Shown here: piece by piece, positions 17,061-26,359 of the stretch
How the letters are laid out: each line of letters starts with the position of its first letter
Position numbering within the stretch: position 1 is the first letter of the stretch
Source of the DNA: Akkermansia sp.
GTDB taxonomy: Bacteria > Verrucomicrobiota > Verrucomicrobiia > Verrucomicrobiales > Akkermansiaceae
DNA: 64,000 nt
Assembly (NCBI GenBank): GCA_017517385.1
Contig: JAFWZG010000054.1
Coordinates: 62,001 to 126,000 of the forward strand
Reading direction: 5' to 3'
Position numbers and translations under genes: made by a program
The notes under the pieces: generated by a model
Seen by the model: the letters and a program-made list of their open reading frames with translations, nothing else
Told to the model about the DNA's origin: nothing
The model's database searches: none

Positions 17061-20000
17061 AGATGCCCTTCTCCAGCCATACCAAGCCTCTCCTGCGCTT
17101 GGCTCGTAAGCGTATTCATACGCTGCGAAGTTATTTTACTGAAATCTTTTCACGGGTACCACGCCGTGTGGCTGCGCGTGATGAATCTCGCCGGAGTTAT
17201 GCTGGAGTCATTGTGGATTTGTTTGCTTCCATTATGGCCCGAGTGGATGGTGTTGTCATAGAGGACATGGACACCATTATGGACATGCTCCGCTATGATT
17301 TTCCGAATGTGGAACACCACTGGCTGGCTGAGCGATTCCAGACTGCCTATACGGCTCGTTTCTCCCTGAGTGACACGCTCACCCTCGCAGCGGCCCATCG
17401 TACCTTGGAAGAACGCATGGCATTGGCCTTGGAGATTCTGGCCATGTTGTACCGTGTCGGCGGTGACTTGACGAATCCCACCCTCTTTGAGCGGGTGACA
17501 AATGGCCTGAACTTGCCCGGAGTTGCGCCGGCGCTGGAAGAACTTATCCATACCCCCGGGCAGGATGCCCCTGCTCCCATTCAGTGCCTCACCTTTTCAC
17601 ACAAGCTTGCACCGAACACAGTAACTCTAGCCCGCGAGGAAGGCGAGGTAAGTTTTCGTGCTCTACACTGTGTACATGTGCTGCTTATCATCAATGATAC
17701 CCGCAAGCCGCTCTGTATATGTGGACGTGTGCTGCATAAGGGAGACATGCAGATTCTTTCACCCGGGCAGAACGTGGAACTGGCAGAATGGACTCTCAGT
17801 TATGGCACCATTCGCTCTCTTATCCAGAACCGTTACAGCGGCGTGAGTTATGTAGGATACCTTTTCCGCGAGGATGACGAGGTAAGCATTACCCGCCAGC
17901 GCCCTAGGAATCCCTTAGCCCGCGTGCGCTTCAGTCTTGATGTCGAGCTAGAAGTTCTTGGGCGAGATGCTGCGTTTGTGCTGGAAGGGCGGACGCTTGC
18001 CTCCGGAGAAATCGTAAGGACTACATATTACACCCCGTTTACTGTGAAGGGGCTGGGGCCGTATCGTTTTGCTGAGCTGCATAATGTAGAAGCTCCTGGG
18101 CGCAGTTATCAGCTTGCTCCGGACGTTCGTAAACTCATCGTCACTAATCTTCCCTATATTAACAGCACTTCTGCCCTCATGCTGACCCCGGGGTTAGCCT
18201 CTGCCGTGGTATTCGAGGTGAGTTATTCCCGCTCGGATGGTGAGGGCCATCTGCGTGTGATTGAAGGTGATAATTATCTTAAGGTTAATGGTGAACCTGT
18301 AAAGGGAGATATGACCTTAGCGGATGGGGATCTCATCAGCCTCAGCCCTGTACAGTCTTTACGCTGCCGCTTTTCTTCCGGCGTTCTGGAGGAGGAGTCC
18401 TCTCTTATTCATTCCCTGAGAGTTCAGGGGCTCACGCGTGACTTTGTGCGAGCCGGACGTGTGGTGGATAATATCGACTTTACGCTCAAGCGTGGAGAAA
18501 TGGCGTGTATTCTCGGCCCTAGTGGCTCCGGTAAGAGCACATTGCTGAGTATGCTTGCAGGCCATCTTCTCCCATCATTCGGCTCCATTCATTACAATAA
18601 TGCCCGCCTCACTCCTGATGCTACGGATTTGCGGCGCCATATTGCGTTCATCCCCAGAGAGGATATTCTGGATGAAGCCATGACTGTGGGCGAGCAGGTT
18701 TACCATGCGTCCATTGCCCGCCGCCCCAGATTGAATGATGCGGACCGTAGGCGACGCGTGCTCTCTATTCTTAATTATGTGGGGCTTGGGGCACTGGCTA
18801 ATAGAAATGTCGGCCGCGCTGGCGCTCGCACCTTATCTGACGGCGAGCGCACGCGCCTGAATCTTGGGCTGGATCTCACCGGTACGGCGGAGGTGTTCCT
18901 TATTGACGAACCCATAAGTGGTCTTTCCTCCGGTGATGCTGAGCGTGTGATTGATACGCTTGAGAGCATGTCTCACTCACGTATCCTGCTGTGTACACTT
19001 CATCGCCCCTCTCAGGTTATTCTCAGCCGCTTCAAGAAGGTAATGGTACTGAACTCCAATGGTCAAATGGCCTTCTGGGGGACTCCTGCTGATATGGTGG
19101 ATTACTTCCGCAAGTCAGCTCAAGAGCTGGGGCTTCACGTTTCTCGTGAGGCTGTGGCGGCCGGAGGCGCAGATTATGTGTTTGAGGTGTTGGAGGCGCC
19201 TTACAGCCGCCTGGGGAATGAGCAAAAACCCAGTCCCGGTATGTGGCAGGACCGCTTCGAGAACTACTACTACCGCAGCAAGCCGGTAGAAGATATAGCG
19301 AAGGAACCTGAGCGTGTCCGCCCCGTGCCCCGCAGCCCTCGCCGCAGCTGGAGAGAACTTTGGCGCCTTTTTATTCTGTGGTTCAACCGCACGTTGTTGG
19401 GACGTGTTCGCAGTCGCAAGGCTCTTTATGCTGTGCTGCTGGAGGGCCCAGTCCTGGCGTTGTTGATAGCCGGCACCCTACGTGCGTCATTTGAAGAAAC
19501 CTACACGTTTTACAAGTCACTCCACATAAACGAGTATTTATTCCTCTCGCTGGTGTTGGCCATGTTTTTCGGCTTAACGGATGCAGCTTGTGAGCTATTG
19601 CGTGAAAGACCTTTGCTGAAGCGTGAAAGTAATTACAAACTGTTTATCACGGGGTATCTGGCAGCTAAAGTTCTGGTTATCACCGGTATAGCGGCAGTAC
19701 AGTGTGCTCTGTATCTTCTGGTGGGAAATGCCATTTTAGGAATTGAGGGCATGTTCTGGCAGCATTTGGGGGTAATGACGCTCACGGCGTTTGTGGGCAT
19801 AGCGCTTTCTCTGATGGTGTCCTCGCTGGTGAGTTCCGAGCGTACGGCGCTGAATATTGTGCCGCTTCTGCTGGTGCCGCAAATCCTGCTGGCCGGTGCA
19901 CTTATTCGTTTTGAAGAGATGAATGAGTTCAGCCCGGATCTGCCGGACTTCCTGCCGGCCGCCATAGAAAGCCGCCTTTCCAACCTTCGCCACCGTGTCG

Positions 20001-20623
20001 CTTATCAGGATGAGCGCACTCATAACATCACTTCCAAACCTGTTCCGCTTATCGCTGAATTCTGCCCCCTTCGTTATGCGTTTGAAATGATGTTTGTAAC
20101 GCAAACGCATGGTAATCTGTGGGAAGTAGAAAACCGCCGTGTGAATGAGCGCCGTGAATACCTGAAGGAAAACGGCTCTGTGGAAGAACTTCGTTTTGTA
20201 CAGCGGGCTGCTCTTCTTTTCAATGCTACAGCTCGGGATGCGGAAGAGGCTAAAGACATCCTCCGTTGGGTGCGTAAGGCTGCCCTCAGCGGTGATGAAG
20301 AGTATCTTGAACGATTGACTACTCAGCTCGAGGAACGCGAGGTGAACGAGACAGATCAGCCGGTGGAGTTCTTTTACTCAAATAGAAACCTCAATGTGGT
20401 GCGAGAAGGTGTAAAAACGGCCCGTAAGGACGGACGTCGCAATGAGCACCGTGGATTCTTCCTCGCGCCGAGACAGGCCCTCGCTTTTAGCGGTATCAAC
20501 CAGGAAACTGACGCCGGTTCTGTTCCAACTATCTGGCGTGACGCCGTTTATCTCTTCCTCATGGGGATTTTCCCTGTGTTGGTGGCGGCTAGGCGTCTTC
20601 GCTCCATCTGCCGCGGAGGATGA
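17057..20623 (+). CDS. Multidomain ABCG-like half-transporter with TerB-like and FHA-like regions
   Basis: A 1188-residue protein. Domains in order: a TerB-like helical domain (about residues 45-140, with ARVDGVVIEDMDTIMDML resembling the acidic TerB motif); a beta-rich region (about 190-450) that ends like an FHA domain (NYLKVNGEPVKGDMTLADGD); an ABC ATPase with Walker A GPSGSGKST (487-495), signature LSDGERTRLNLG, Walker B VFLIDEP (Asp617-Glu618) and H-loop TLHRP; then an ABC-2 membrane domain with several TM segments from about 785 onward and a last one near the C-terminus. The ATPase-before-membrane order is that of ABCG/Rv1747-type half-transporters, which act as dimers. It starts 4 nt inside the YkgJ gene. 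The substrate is unknown; the FHA assignment is tentative. Confidence 0.82.
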   Translation: MKMPFSSHTKPLLRLARKRIHTLRSYFTEIFSRVPRRVAARDESRRSYAGVIVDLFASIMARVDGVVIEDMDTIMDMLRYDFPNVEHHWLAERFQTAYTARFSLSDTLTLAAAHRTLEERMALALEILAMLYRVGGDLTNPTLFERVTNGLNLPGVAPALEELIHTPGQDAPAPIQCLTFSHKLAPNTVTLAREEGEVSFRALHCVHVLLIINDTRKPLCICGRVLHKGDMQILSPGQNVELAEWTLSYGTIRSLIQNRYSGVSYVGYLFREDDEVSITRQRPRNPLARVRFSLDVELEVLGRDAAFVLEGRTLASGEIVRTTYYTPFTVKGLGPYRFAELHNVEAPGRSYQLAPDVRKLIVTNLPYINSTSALMLTPGLASAVVFEVSYSRSDGEGHLRVIEGDNYLKVNGEPVKGDMTLADGDLISLSPVQSLRCRFSSGVLEEESSLIHSLRVQGLTRDFVRAGRVVDNIDFTLKRGEMACILGPSGSGKSTLLSMLAGHLLPSFGSIHYNNARLTPDATDLRRHIAFIPREDILDEAMTVGEQVYHASIARRPRLNDADRRRRVLSILNYVGLGALANRNVGRAGARTLSDGERTRLNLGLDLTGTAEVFLIDEPISGLSSGDAERVIDTLESMSHSRILLCTLHRPSQVILSRFKKVMVLNSNGQMAFWGTPADMVDYFRKSAQELGLHVSREAVAAGGADYVFEVLEAPYSRLGNEQKPSPGMWQDRFENYYYRSKPVEDIAKEPERVRPVPRSPRRSWRELWRLFILWFNRTLLGRVRSRKALYAVLLEGPVLALLIAGTLRASFEETYTFYKSLHINEYLFLSLVLAMFFGLTDAACELLRERPLLKRESNYKLFITGYLAAKVLVITGIAAVQCALYLLVGNAILGIEGMFWQHLGVMTLTAFVGIALSLMVSSLVSSERTALNIVPLLLVPQILLAGALIRFEEMNEFSPDLPDFLPAAIESRLSNLRHRVAYQDERTHNITSKPVPLIAEFCPLRYAFEMMFVTQTHGNLWEVENRRVNERREYLKENGSVEELRFVQRAALLFNATARDAEEAKDILRWVRKAALSGDEEYLERLTTQLEEREVNETDQPVEFFYSNRNLNVVREGVKTARKDGRRNEHRGFFLAPRQALAFSGINQETDAGSVPTIWRDAVYLFLMGIFPVLVAARRLRSICRGG

Positions 20624-20671
20624 GTATAACAGAAAAATCTTGCTGTATGGCTGAATCTTCACTAAAAAAAG

Positions 20672-20699
20672 TTGATTTTTGTAAATTATTCATTAAAAT
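20672..20699 (+). promoter_or_regulatory. Leaderless-type promoter of RND operon 1
   Basis: TTGATT (20672-20677), 16 nt, TAAAAT (20694-20699). The ATG at 20707 follows 7 nt after the -10 box. This supports 20707 as the start rather than the upstream in-frame ATG at 20620. Confidence 0.65.
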
Positions 20700-20706
20700 G
20701 TACCAC

Positions 20707-22893
20707 ATGAAAGTTTTTCAAAAAGTTGCGGTGTTGCTGCCGCTTTTTGCTCTCTCTGCAGAGGCTCAGATGGGCAGACAAGCAGCACACGTTCAAGTTG
20801 AGACAGTTTCAATCGGAAGGGACCGTATTACTCGCAAGAGTATCGGCCACATGGAGGCTATTCGTAGCGTCGCAGTTCGTTCTGCAGTAGAAGGTTACCT
20901 GTTGGAACCCCGCTTTCAGGAAGGTTCTATAGTACAGGAGGGAGATGTTCTGTTTGAGATAGACCCCACCCGCTACCGCGCCGCAGTACAGCAGGCTGAA
21001 GCCGCTCTTGAGGAGATTGATGCTCGTATCGTGTATGCTGAGAATAACCATCGCCGTCTTGCCGGCCTTTCTCAGCGTCAGGCTGCTTCCGTGGAAGAGA
21101 CTGAGAGCGCTGAGGCTCGCCTTGAGGAACTGCGTGCCAGCCGTGCCGGTGCTGAGGCTGAACTTGTACGCGCTCGCAAGGACTTGGAAGATTGCACCAT
21201 CCGCGCGGAAATTACAGGCCGCATAGGCCGGGCCTCCTTCTCTCAGGGAAACTATGTTACCCGAGGTGAAAATCTGGTTACGATTAAGCAGATGGATCCC
21301 ATCTATGTTCGCTTCCCTCTCAGCCAGGCAGATGTGAACGGCATTTTCCGTGGCCCTCAGGAAATCAGCAATGTGGCAGATGTGCGCCTCACCATGGCTA
21401 ATGGGCGCCAGTATGCTCATCCCGGCCGAGTCAGCATCGTGGATAACATGCTGACTTCCGCCACGGATACTTACACCCTGTGGGCAGAGTTCTCAAACAG
21501 GGATAACCAGCTCACTCCCCGTGGCATCGGTGCTATGCACGTGGCCCTTTCGGATACGCAGCAGGTCTGCATGGTGCCTCTCACCGCCGTTCATTATGAT
21601 TCTAACGGCGCATATGTTTATGCTGTGGATGCAGAGAACGTGGTCTCCCGCAGAGAGGTTATTGTTGGTTCCATCCAAGGCCGTTTGCAGTCTGTGTATG
21701 AAGGACTCCGTGAAGGCGAAACAATCATCACGGACGGTGCCCACAAAGTGCGCGTGGGTGATAAGGTGGTGCCCGTCATGGCCCAGAATAATGCTGGCGC
21801 CAGTGAGGAAAACAGCACCGCTGCTGAGATTCCGCCTGTGGAAGTGGTGTTGACCCCGGTTGTTATGGCTCAGGACACCACGGTGCTTACTTGTCAAGGC
21901 GCCCGTGTTGAGGCTATCAATCGAGTGTCCTTGCGTCCTCTTGTTCAGGGTGTGCTTGGTGAACCTTCCTTCCGTGAGGGTGATGTTGTTCAGCAGGGGA
22001 CACCCCTTTTCAGTATTGACCCGACCCGTTATCAGGCTGTGGTGGACGCTCGTCGTGCTGCCATTGCTCAGCTTGAGGTAAAGCTGCGTGACGCTGAGCG
22101 AAAATATGAACGTCAGCGTGCTCTGGTAACAACGGATGCAACTAGCCGCTCAGAGCTGGAGCGTGCGAAGGCCACGATGGATGAGCTTAAGGCTCAGCTG
22201 AAGAGCGCTCAGGCTGCTCTGGTGGTGGCAGAGGATGATTTGGCCCGCTGTACAGTATGTGCCCCCATTACCGGGCGTGTGGGTCGAGTCGCTTTTTCTC
22301 GTGGTAACTATGTTTCTGACATGAAGCTGCCCCTTGCTACGCTGGTGCAGATAAGCCCCATTTATGTGCGTTTCTCCCTGAGTGAAAATGCCATCCTTTC
22401 CACCTATGGTACGGATGACCGCCTAGAGGCTGATGCTGATGTCACGCTTGTGACGGCCAGCGGTAACACCTACCATGAGCGCGGCTCTGTGGCTTTCAGT
22501 GATAATGTGATTCAGACTGCCACGGATACGCAGAACTTCTGGGCTGTTTTCAAGAATGAAGACGCTCTTTTGCAGCCCGGTGGTATCGTGACCATCCGGG
22601 TCACCCGTAAGGCTGACCGCCGCGTGCCCGCGGTGGCAGCGGAGGCTGTGCTCACGGATACCAGTGGCCGCTATGTGTACGCTATGCGTCACAATCGCGC
22701 TGTTCTGGTGCGTGTGCTCTGTGGCCGTGTGGATGAGAACGGTCTCATCCCTGTGTTTGCCGGGCTGGAGGAAGGTGATCAGTGCATCATATCCCCCTTG
22801 GCTGAGGTGGAGGATGGTACGCCTGTTATCCCTGCTCCCACTCAGGACGCGGTAACGCCTGCCGCTGAAGAATCTACTTCCACCGCCGAATAA
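20707..22893 (+). CDS. Tandem-fused RND membrane fusion protein (AcrA-AcrA), operon 1
   Basis: A 728-residue exported protein made of two complete AcrA-like periplasmic adaptors. The signal peptide is MKVFQKVAVLLPLFALSAEA. Half 1 (about residues 30-375) and half 2 (about 378-710) each contain a lipoyl half-motif with IDPTRY, an alpha-helical hairpin, a second lipoyl half with the block GNYV, a PIYVRF strand and an ATDTxxxWAxF beta-barrel block. There is no lipobox, so it should be periplasmic. It lies 24 nt before the RND pump gene. The frame is open to 20620, but 20707 gives the signal peptide and fits the promoter. A fused dimer could replace the two adaptors normally bound per pump protomer. 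Confidence 0.88.
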   Translation: MKVFQKVAVLLPLFALSAEAQMGRQAAHVQVETVSIGRDRITRKSIGHMEAIRSVAVRSAVEGYLLEPRFQEGSIVQEGDVLFEIDPTRYRAAVQQAEAALEEIDARIVYAENNHRRLAGLSQRQAASVEETESAEARLEELRASRAGAEAELVRARKDLEDCTIRAEITGRIGRASFSQGNYVTRGENLVTIKQMDPIYVRFPLSQADVNGIFRGPQEISNVADVRLTMANGRQYAHPGRVSIVDNMLTSATDTYTLWAEFSNRDNQLTPRGIGAMHVALSDTQQVCMVPLTAVHYDSNGAYVYAVDAENVVSRREVIVGSIQGRLQSVYEGLREGETIITDGAHKVRVGDKVVPVMAQNNAGASEENSTAAEIPPVEVVLTPVVMAQDTTVLTCQGARVEAINRVSLRPLVQGVLGEPSFREGDVVQQGTPLFSIDPTRYQAVVDARRAAIAQLEVKLRDAERKYERQRALVTTDATSRSELERAKATMDELKAQLKSAQAALVVAEDDLARCTVCAPITGRVGRVAFSRGNYVSDMKLPLATLVQISPIYVRFSLSENAILSTYGTDDRLEADADVTLVTASGNTYHERGSVAFSDNVIQTATDTQNFWAVFKNEDALLQPGGIVTIRVTRKADRRVPAVAAEAVLTDTSGRYVYAMRHNRAVLVRVLCGRVDENGLIPVFAGLEEGDQCIISPLAEVEDGTPVIPAPTQDAVTPAAEESTSTAE

Positions 22894-22917
22894 GCTGAAT
22901 AACCCAATCTGACGACT

Positions 22918-25900
22918 ATGTTTTCTCAATTTTTCATCGGCAGACCCAAGTTCGCCTTCGTTATATCCATCGTGATGATGCTGGCAGGTTTCCTCTGCCT
23001 GAGCATGATGCCCGTGTCTGAGTACCCGGAAGTATCCCCGCCCACCATTTCGGTGCGCATGAATTACGCGGGTGCTAGTGCTGAGGAGTTGGCTCAGGTA
23101 GTGGCCGCTCCCGTGGAAGAGAATCTTATCGGCATGGATGACCTGCTGTACTTCCACTCATCCTGTACGAATGACGGCTCCTATTCCCTGACGCTCATCT
23201 TCGAGACCGGCACGAATGATGATATGGCCATGGTGAACGTCTCCAATGCCATTAAGCAGGTAGAAAGCCGACTTCCGGAGGAAATTAAGCGCACCGGTTA
23301 CAGCGTGCGTAAACGCTCCAGTGATATGCTCTGCTTCCTGAGCTTCATGTGCGACGAGAATAAAATGGATATTCTCGAACTCACAAACTGGTTGCGCATG
23401 AACGTGAAAGACCCGCTCACCCAGGTGGACGGCGTATCCGTGGCTGACATCATGCACAGCCGCAACTACTCCATGCGTGTGTGGCTGAACACAACCCGCA
23501 TGAACGCTTTGAACATCACCCCGGCTGATGTAAATAGCGCCATTGCCGCCCAGAATATTCAGGCTGCTGCAGGTTCCGTAGGCTCTCAGGACGAAGGCGC
23601 TTATGCTACTTACAAAGTGACCGCCACAGGCCGCCTCCGCACAGTGGAAGAGTTCAGCAACATTATCGTCAAGCGTGGCGAGGAAGGACATGTTACCCGC
23701 TTGAGCGACATCGCCACCATTGAGCTGGGCGCGGAGAATAACTCTGGTTACAGCCGCCTGAACGGACGCAATGCCGTGGGTATGATGGTTCAGCGTAATA
23801 ATGATGCTAACGCTCTGGCCACTGTGGATGCCCTGAAGGAAAAGATGAAGGAAATCGAGCCTCTTCTTCCGGATGGTGTCACATGGACGATGGGCTATGA
23901 CCCCACCCAAGCTATTCAGGCCACGATGGAAGAAATCGGCATCACATTGGTGCTGGCTCTGTTCCTCGTGGTGTTAGTGACATACGTTTTCTTGCAGGAT
24001 TGGCGTGCTACGCTGATTCCCACGCTGGCCATTCCGGTATCCCTTCTGGGTGCCTTTGCCTTCATGTATGTGCTGGGGTACAGCATTAACGTGCTGACAA
24101 TGTTCGGCCTCATTCTGGTTATCGGTTCACTGGTGGACGACGCTATCGTGGTGGTGGAGAACGTGATGCGAATCATTCACGAAGAAGGCCTCAGCCCGAG
24201 AGAGGCTACCATCAAGAGCATGAAGCAGATTACCGGCGCCATTATCGCCACCACGCTGGTGACGCTGGCCGTGTACGTTCCTATCGCCTTCTACGGCGGC
24301 ATGGTGGGTGTGATTTACACCCAGTTCTCCGTCACTATGTGCGTGGCTCTCTGTATCTCTACCTTCAATGCTCTCACGCTTTCCCCTGCTCTGTGCGCCC
24401 TCATTCTGCGCCCGGCCGGTGTGAAGCAGAGCGCTCTTTCCTACTGGTTGTTCCGCCCCTTCAACTGGTTCTTGGAGAAGTGCCGCACCTTCTATCTGTG
24501 GGGTGCCGGCATTCTGGTGCGTAACGCATGGCTCACTGTTATTATTTTGGCTGCTGTGCTGTACGCCAATTACATCTACACCAGTGGTGCTCCTCAGTGG
24601 TGGAACCAAATCTGGCGTGGCGCGCCGCAGGCTGCAGCTGCCCCCGCCGGTGCGAAGTCTGCCGCTAAGAGCCAGTTTGACTTCCTCAGCCTTATTGCAC
24701 CTGAGATGCTGAACAGCTCCTTCATCCCCACTGAGGATAAGGGCGCCGTCTTCTGTATCGTGAACCTTGAAGGCTCTGCTACCGCTAAGCAGCGTACGGA
24801 TAGGGTGATGCGCCAGATTGAAGAGCGCATCGGAAGGTTTGAGGGTATTGAAATGGTGACCTCTACCAGTGGTTTCAGCTTTGCTTCCGGTTCCGGTGAG
24901 GGTAACGGTATGGTTATCGTCATGCTTAAGCCTTGGAGTGAGCGAACCTCCCCTGACTTACACGCCTCTGCTTTGGCGCAGAAGATTAATGCTGCCTGTG
25001 CGGATATTCCTGAGGCCTCTGTGATGGCCACAACGCCCCCTGCCATTCAGGGCCTTGGCTTGTATGGCGGTGTGTCAATGGTGCTGGAAGGCCGCGGTAG
25101 CGCTACGCCTGCTGATCTGGGTAACATGGTCAAGGAAATCACGGCGCGTCTTCAGTCTCATCGGGGACTTATCTCCATGGTTCGCTCCGAGTTTAATGCT
25201 GAGACACCGCAGATTCGCCTCGAAATCAACCGAGAGAAGGCTCAGGCCCTCAATGTGGACGTGAAGAGCATCTTCAATACGCTCCAGACCGTGCTGGCTT
25301 CCTCTTACGTAAATGACTTCACGCTGAACGGCTTCAACTTCAAGGTGAAGATTCAGGGCGATGTGCGTGATCGCCGCACGGCGGATGACATCATGAACCA
25401 GATGGTGCGTAATGCCCATGGCGAGATGGTGCCGCTTTCTGCCGTGTGCACGCTTTCCTACCGCCTTGGCCCGTCAAATTACGGCCGCTTCAATCAGTAC
25501 ATGAGCGCGGATGTAACTGTGATGCCCGCTCCAGGTGTGGGCTCTGGTCAGGTGATGTCTCTTATCGAGAAGACTATCGCCGAAGTCAACATGGAAGAGC
25601 GTAACAATAATACCGGCCGTCAGTGGTCCGTAGAATGGAAGGATCTTTCTTATCAGGAGCGCCAGAATGATGGCAAGGTGGGCCTGCTCATCGGCTTGGC
25701 CATGCTCTTCGCTTATCTCTTCCTCGTGGCTCAGTACGAGAGCTGGACCACACCGGTGCCAGTGATGCTCTCTGTATCCGTCGCTACTCTGGGTGCTTTC
25801 ATGGGTGCGCAGCTCTTCGGGCTTACGCTTTCCATTTACGTGCAGCTGGGTATTCTGATGCTTATCGGTCTTGCAGCCAAGAACGCCATTCTCATGGTGG

Positions 25901-26208
25901 AGTTCAGTAAGGAGGACCATGCCGCCGGTAATACCGTACAGGTGGCCGCTTTGAATGGTGCCGGTATGCGATTCCGCGCCGTGCTCATGACGGCCATTTC
26001 CTTCCTTTTCGGTGTATTCCCCATGGTGGTTGCTACCGGCTCCGGTGCAGCTAGCCGTCAGGAAATCGGCGTTACCACCTTCTTCGGTATGCTTCTGGCT
26101 ACGCTTTTCGGTATCTTCCTTGTGCCAGGTCTGTACTCCATTTTCGCTCGTATGCGTGACTGGACTGCTCGCACCATCGGTGTGGATAAGCCGGCTAAGA
26201 AAGCCTGA
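22918..26208 (+). CDS. RND efflux pump, HAE1/AcrB family, operon 1
   Basis: A 1096-residue inner-membrane proton-driven multidrug transporter. The proton-relay pair Asp407-Asp408 ([13 protein letters not shown]) falls at the same numbering as in AcrB, and the TM10 lysine is Lys988 in [13 protein letters not shown]. The opening MFSQFFIGRPKFAFVISIVM is typical. It is longer than AcrB (1049), mainly by an Ala-rich insert around residues 565-585 (APQAAAAPAGAKSAAKS) after TM7. It is paired with the fused adaptor upstream. No outer-membrane channel gene follows; terminators do. Drug range cannot be predicted. Confidence 0.94.
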   Translation: MFSQFFIGRPKFAFVISIVMMLAGFLCLSMMPVSEYPEVSPPTISVRMNYAGASAEELAQVVAAPVEENLIGMDDLLYFHSSCTNDGSYSLTLIFETGTNDDMAMVNVSNAIKQVESRLPEEIKRTGYSVRKRSSDMLCFLSFMCDENKMDILELTNWLRMNVKDPLTQVDGVSVADIMHSRNYSMRVWLNTTRMNALNITPADVNSAIAAQNIQAAAGSVGSQDEGAYATYKVTATGRLRTVEEFSNIIVKRGEEGHVTRLSDIATIELGAENNSGYSRLNGRNAVGMMVQRNNDANALATVDALKEKMKEIEPLLPDGVTWTMGYDPTQAIQATMEEIGITLVLALFLVVLVTYVFLQDWRATLIPTLAIPVSLLGAFAFMYVLGYSINVLTMFGLILVIGSLVDDAIVVVENVMRIIHEEGLSPREATIKSMKQITGAIIATTLVTLAVYVPIAFYGGMVGVIYTQFSVTMCVALCISTFNALTLSPALCALILRPAGVKQSALSYWLFRPFNWFLEKCRTFYLWGAGILVRNAWLTVIILAAVLYANYIYTSGAPQWWNQIWRGAPQAAAAPAGAKSAAKSQFDFLSLIAPEMLNSSFIPTEDKGAVFCIVNLEGSATAKQRTDRVMRQIEERIGRFEGIEMVTSTSGFSFASGSGEGNGMVIVMLKPWSERTSPDLHASALAQKINAACADIPEASVMATTPPAIQGLGLYGGVSMVLEGRGSATPADLGNMVKEITARLQSHRGLISMVRSEFNAETPQIRLEINREKAQALNVDVKSIFNTLQTVLASSYVNDFTLNGFNFKVKIQGDVRDRRTADDIMNQMVRNAHGEMVPLSAVCTLSYRLGPSNYGRFNQYMSADVTVMPAPGVGSGQVMSLIEKTIAEVNMEERNNNTGRQWSVEWKDLSYQERQNDGKVGLLIGLAMLFAYLFLVAQYESWTTPVPVMLSVSVATLGAFMGAQLFGLTLSIYVQLGILMLIGLAAKNAILMVEFSKEDHAAGNTVQVAALNGAGMRFRAVLMTAISFLFGVFPMVVATGSGAASRQEIGVTTFFGMLLATLFGIFLVPGLYSIFARMRDWTARTIGVDKPAKKA

Positions 26209-26234
26209 CGGATTACTTTACGGTAAAACTCATG

Positions 26235-26269
26235 GCCGCTCGGTGACTCTCACCGGGCGGCTGTTTTTT
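26235..26269 (+). terminator. Rho-independent terminator of RND operon 1
   Basis: An 11-bp stem with one G-U pair (26235-26245 with 26251-26261), a 5-nt loop and then TGTTTTTTC. It lies 27 nt after the pump stop codon. Confidence 0.85.
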
Positions 26270-26294
26270 CCTCTATCACTGGTTTAAATACAGA

Positions 26295-26335
26295 CGCCAT
26301 GCTGCAAGTATCTGCAGCATGGCGCTTTCGTTTTA
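26295..26335 (+). terminator. Second hairpin terminator between convergent genes
   Basis: A perfect 12-bp stem, CGCCATGCTGCA (26295-26306) with its complement (26313-26324), a 6-nt loop and a T-rich tail. It follows the first terminator and lies before the convergent C39-like gene end at 26360. Confidence 0.7.
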
Positions 26336-26359
26336 TTGGTGATAAATTGTGTGCTCCCT

